A stretch of 64,000 nt of DNA. Source: Photobacterium proteolyticum (lineage in GTDB: Bacteria; Pseudomonadota; Gammaproteobacteria; Enterobacterales; Vibrionaceae). Position numbers and translations under genes: made by a program. Location: contig NZ_MJIL01000101.1 of assembly GCF_001939735.1 (NCBI RefSeq), positions 124,001 to 188,000 on the forward strand, given 5' to 3'. Position 1 is the first letter of the stretch; every line of letters begins with the position of its first letter. The notes below the pieces were generated by a model, which made no database searches, was not told the DNA's origin, and worked only from the letters and a program-made list of their open reading frames with translations. Positions 61,825 to 64,000 of this stretch are shown one piece after another.

Positions 61825-62151
61825 TGAATAGCTCTTCTTGTTAAGGGTTTGTTGGTGCTTTGTTGGTGGTTAAGGATAAATTAAATGATGAATTTACATC
61901 ATTTCAAATAATGGCGAAACAGTTATGTTTAAGAGGCTTAAAGCTAATTGATGCCTGATATTAATGGGGTTTGATGTGATTTTGAACGATGGTATTAAGC
62001 AGTATTACTATTTTAAGCTGTCGCAAAATTAGCATTTATCGCCGTAAATGGTCACTCGTTCATCGTGTCTGCCTTGTAATATCAATCGTGATTTAACAAT
62101 TTCTTTACAGGTTTCGCCTGTAAGTATGTTTCACCTGACGGAGTGCAAGGC
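61825..62151. promoter_or_regulatory. Divergent control region GlxA-type regulator / glyA
   Basis: 327 bp. Includes a 22-bp inverted repeat (AAATGATG-AATTTA-CATCATTT, 61883-61904) and a short hairpin TTACAGG / CCTGTAA (62105-62123) about 28 nt before the glyA start. Sigma-70 hexamers were not assigned. Confidence 0.55.
61883..61904. promoter_or_regulatory. Palindromic operator candidate near regulator gene
   Basis: AAATGATGAATTTACATCATTT: 8-bp perfect arms and a 6-bp centre that is itself nearly symmetrical. 59 bp before the GlxA-type regulator gene. Confidence 0.45.
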
Positions 62152-63405
62152 ATGTTTTACAACAATGATCGTATTCAAGGATTTGACAACGAATTGTGGC
62201 AGGCGATGCAGGCGGAAGATGTGCGCCAGCAAGACCATATTGAACTTATTGCTTCTGAAAACTACACCAGTAAGCGAGTGATGGAAGCTCAGGGAAGCCA
62301 GCTGACAAACAAGTATGCCGAGGGGTACCCGGCAAAACGGTATTACGGTGGTTGCGAGCATGTTGATGAGGTCGAAGAACTGGCTATCGAACGTGCCAAA
62401 ACTTTGTTTGGTGCAGACTATGTTAATGTCCAGCCGCATTCTGGATCCCAAGCCAATGCTGCCGTGTATATGGCGTTGTTGAATCCGGGCGATACCGTTC
62501 TGGGAATGAGCCTGGCCCATGGCGGCCACCTGACTCATGGAGCCAAGGTTAGCTTCTCAGGAAAAATTTATCATTCTGTGCAATACGGCTTGAATGAAGC
62601 GACTGGCGAGATTGATTTCGATGAAGTTGCGGCGCTGGCCCGTGAACACCAACCCAAAATGATTGTGGCGGGCTTTTCGGCTTACTCTCGGATCATTGAC
62701 TGGCAGCGTTTTCGTGATATTGCCGATGAAGTCGGTGCCTATCTGTTCGTCGATATGGCCCATGTTGCCGGGCTGGTAGCAACCGGGCATTATCCAAACC
62801 CTATTCCCGTTGCTGATGTGGTTACCACGACTACACACAAAACCCTGCGCGGCCCGCGTGGCGGTCTTATCCTGGCTCGCCGCAATGAAGACTTGGAGAA
62901 AAAACTGAACTCTGCTGTTTTCCCTGGCGGACAGGGAGGGCCATTGATGCATGTGATAGCCGCTAAGGCGGTTGCTTTTCGCGAGGCATTGTTGCCCGAA
63001 TTTACCGACTACCAGGCACAAGTGGTGAAAAACGCCCAGGTTATGGCAGACGGCTTCATTAAACGCGGCTATGACGTCGTTTCCGGTGGCACCGACAATC
63101 ATCTATTTCTGGTCAGCCTTATTCGTCAGGGCATTACCGGCAAAGATGCCGATGCCGCGCTAGGCCGGGCCCATATCACTGTAAACAAGAATGCCGTGCC
63201 CAATGATCCGCAGTCGCCCTTTGTGACCAGCGGGCTCCGTATCGGTACCCCGGCGGTGACATCACGTGGCTTCAAAGAAGAGCAAGTTGCGCTGCTGACT
63301 GAGTGGATTTGCGACATTCTTGATGCTCTTCACAACGATGACGTGATCGCAACAGTTCGAAGTCAGGTTGCTTCACTTTGCGCTGAATATCCGGTTTATC
63401 GCTGA
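62152..63405 (+). CDS. glyA: Serine hydroxymethyltransferase (second-type glyA)
   Basis: 417 aa PLP enzyme that interconverts serine and glycine with tetrahydrofolate. PLP lysine in TTTTHKTLRGPRGG; LIASENYTSKRVMEAQGS and AYSRIIDW match the family. The ATG at 62152 has GGAG 8 nt upstream; an in-frame GTG three codons before is unlikely. Its place between a GbdR-like regulator and a serine dehydratase suggests the catabolic isozyme rather than the housekeeping copy (inference). Confidence 0.93.
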   Translation: MFYNNDRIQGFDNELWQAMQAEDVRQQDHIELIASENYTSKRVMEAQGSQLTNKYAEGYPAKRYYGGCEHVDEVEELAIERAKTLFGADYVNVQPHSGSQANAAVYMALLNPGDTVLGMSLAHGGHLTHGAKVSFSGKIYHSVQYGLNEATGEIDFDEVAALAREHQPKMIVAGFSAYSRIIDWQRFRDIADEVGAYLFVDMAHVAGLVATGHYPNPIPVADVVTTTTHKTLRGPRGGLILARRNEDLEKKLNSAVFPGGQGGPLMHVIAAKAVAFREALLPEFTDYQAQVVKNAQVMADGFIKRGYDVVSGGTDNHLFLVSLIRQGITGKDADAALGRAHITVNKNAVPNDPQSPFVTSGLRIGTPAVTSRGFKEEQVALLTEWICDILDALHNDDVIATVRSQVASLCAEYPVYR

Positions 63406-63455
63406 GCAGAAAGGAAAACGGGCCCTGCTAGCGGGGCCTGATGGAGGATATTGTG

Positions 63456-64000
63456 ATGGCTATCAGTTTGTTTGACATGCTGAAGATCGGTATAGGCCCT
63501 TCCAGTTCACACACGGTCGGTCCGATGCGTGCTGCCAGGCGTTTTGCCAGTCAGCTGCGCTCTGAAGGGGGGCTAGCGTGTACCCGGCGGGTCAGCTGCC
63601 ATTTATACGGTTCACTGGGAGCCACCGGAGTCGGGCATGGCACCGGGCCTGCGGTGTTGATGGGATTGGAAGGCCATGAGCCTGAAACTATCGACCCGGA
63701 TAGTGTGACTGAGCGGGTGGCGGCGATTTATCACCAAGGTCTGCTGAACCTGGCTGGCGAACAAAAAATTGATTTTTCTGACACCGCTGACTTGCTCTAT
63801 ATCCCGCTTGAAAGCTTGCCGGAACATCCCAACGGCATGCGTTTGAGAGCCTTTTCAGAAGGTGGAGATGTCTTGCTGGATAAAGCCTATTACAGCATTG
63901 GTGGTGGGTTCGTATTAGATGAGGAGGAGATCGGGCAGCCTGCTGCCAATGAGCAGAACGAGTGGCCGTATCCGTTTGCTTCAGCTGATGAGCTGCTGTT
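63456..64000 (+). CDS. sdaA: L-serine ammonia-lyase (iron-sulfur type), cut by the window end
   Basis: First 181 codons of L-serine dehydratase, which deaminates serine to pyruvate. The N terminus shows ISLFDMLKIGIGPSSSHTVG and GSLGATGVGHGT of the SdaA beta-type domain. The alpha domain and cluster cysteines lie beyond the edge. GGAGG is 8 nt before the ATG. Follows glyA by 50 bp with a GC-rich hairpin (GGCCCTGCTAGCGGGGCC, 63421-63438) between. Confidence 0.93.
   Translation, partial: MAISLFDMLKIGIGPSSSHTVGPMRAARRFASQLRSEGGLACTRRVSCHLYGSLGATGVGHGTGPAVLMGLEGHEPETIDPDSVTERVAAIYHQGLLNLAGEQKIDFSDTADLLYIPLESLPEHPNGMRLRAFSEGGDVLLDKAYYSIGGGFVLDEEEIGQPAANEQNEWPYPFASADELL

Noticed and set aside
62000..62151. 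Glycine riboswitch before glyA
   Set aside because: Only a small TTACAGG/CCTGTAA hairpin is present; the conserved core of the glycine aptamer is not seen.
1..64000. CRISPR array, prophage, integron or secretion-system island
   Set aside because: No regularly spaced repeats, phage structural genes, integrase or transposase frames are present; gene content is core chromosome with a sialic-acid accessory cluster.

Overview
The window is about 64 kb of ordinary-looking chromosome from a gammaproteobacterium, most likely a member of the Vibrionaceae (Photobacterium/Vibrio-like). This is inferred from gene order and protein similarity recognised by eye: a complete hisG-D-C-B-H-A-F-IE operon with a histidine leader peptide; ppiB divergent from cysS; adhE next to a YchE-type gene; cmoA-cmoB, a yecE homologue and aspS-yebC-ruvC-ruvAB together; cydABX-ybgE-ybgC-tolQRAB-pal-cpoB-nadA in the classical order. 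I see no prophage, integron, CRISPR array, transposase gene or rRNA operon.

Layout. 1-7.7 kb: histidine biosynthesis, all on the minus strand, with the attenuator (leader peptide containing five consecutive His codons, plus terminator). 7.8-12.5 kb: a small hypothetical, YchJ, an EAL-HDOD signalling protein, a TauE/SafE-type permease, lpxH and ppiB. A ~115-bp element with 19-bp inverted ends lies between ppiB and cysS. 13-19.3 kb: cysS, periplasmic glpQ, an SgrR-type regulator, a voltage-gated K+ channel with a C-terminal zinc ribbon, and a MarC/YchE membrane protein. 19.3-25.6 kb: adhE behind a well-formed FNR class II promoter, a short-chain dehydrogenase homologue lacking its catalytic Tyr, a conserved unknown, and a MalY/PatB-type PLP enzyme. 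25.7-29 kb: a three-gene operon of a lipoprotein retropepsin-like protease, a transglutaminase-like 7TM protein and an ATP-grasp RimK-like ligase, the most system-like poorly understood module here. 29-41.3 kb: cmoAB, two chemoreceptors (one sitting between ruvC and ruvAB), yecE, aspS, yebC, ruvCAB.

41.3-47.7 kb: a sialic-acid catabolic island (nanA divergent from an RpiR-type nanR, then nanE, nanK, a sodium/solute symporter and nanQ/yhcH). Six copies of a 15-bp palindromic motif (TGRAGTnnnACTYCA) sit in its two control regions and are a strong candidate for the regulator's operator. 47.7-48.6 kb: a 1-kb intergenic stretch with a possible 24-aa minus-strand gene and a perfect FNR box. 48.6-58.7 kb: cytochrome bd oxidase (including the 35-aa CydX), Tol-Pal envelope complex, nadA. 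58.8-64 kb: a bile-acid/sodium-symporter-family permease, a YgfB/YecA-type protein, tRNA-Ser(GGA) with a strong promoter, then a GlxA-type AraC regulator divergent from glyA and a serine dehydratase gene cut by the window end. These last three look like the start of a glycine-betaine/sarcosine/serine catabolic cluster.

Regulation visible in the sequence links oxygen supply (FNR boxes before adhE and cydA with the same TGATCTAAATCAA core), carbon status (CRP-like sites near adhE and nan), histidine supply (attenuation) and sialic acid (RpiR-type operators). All functional names are from reading the translations and motifs; no database search was possible.
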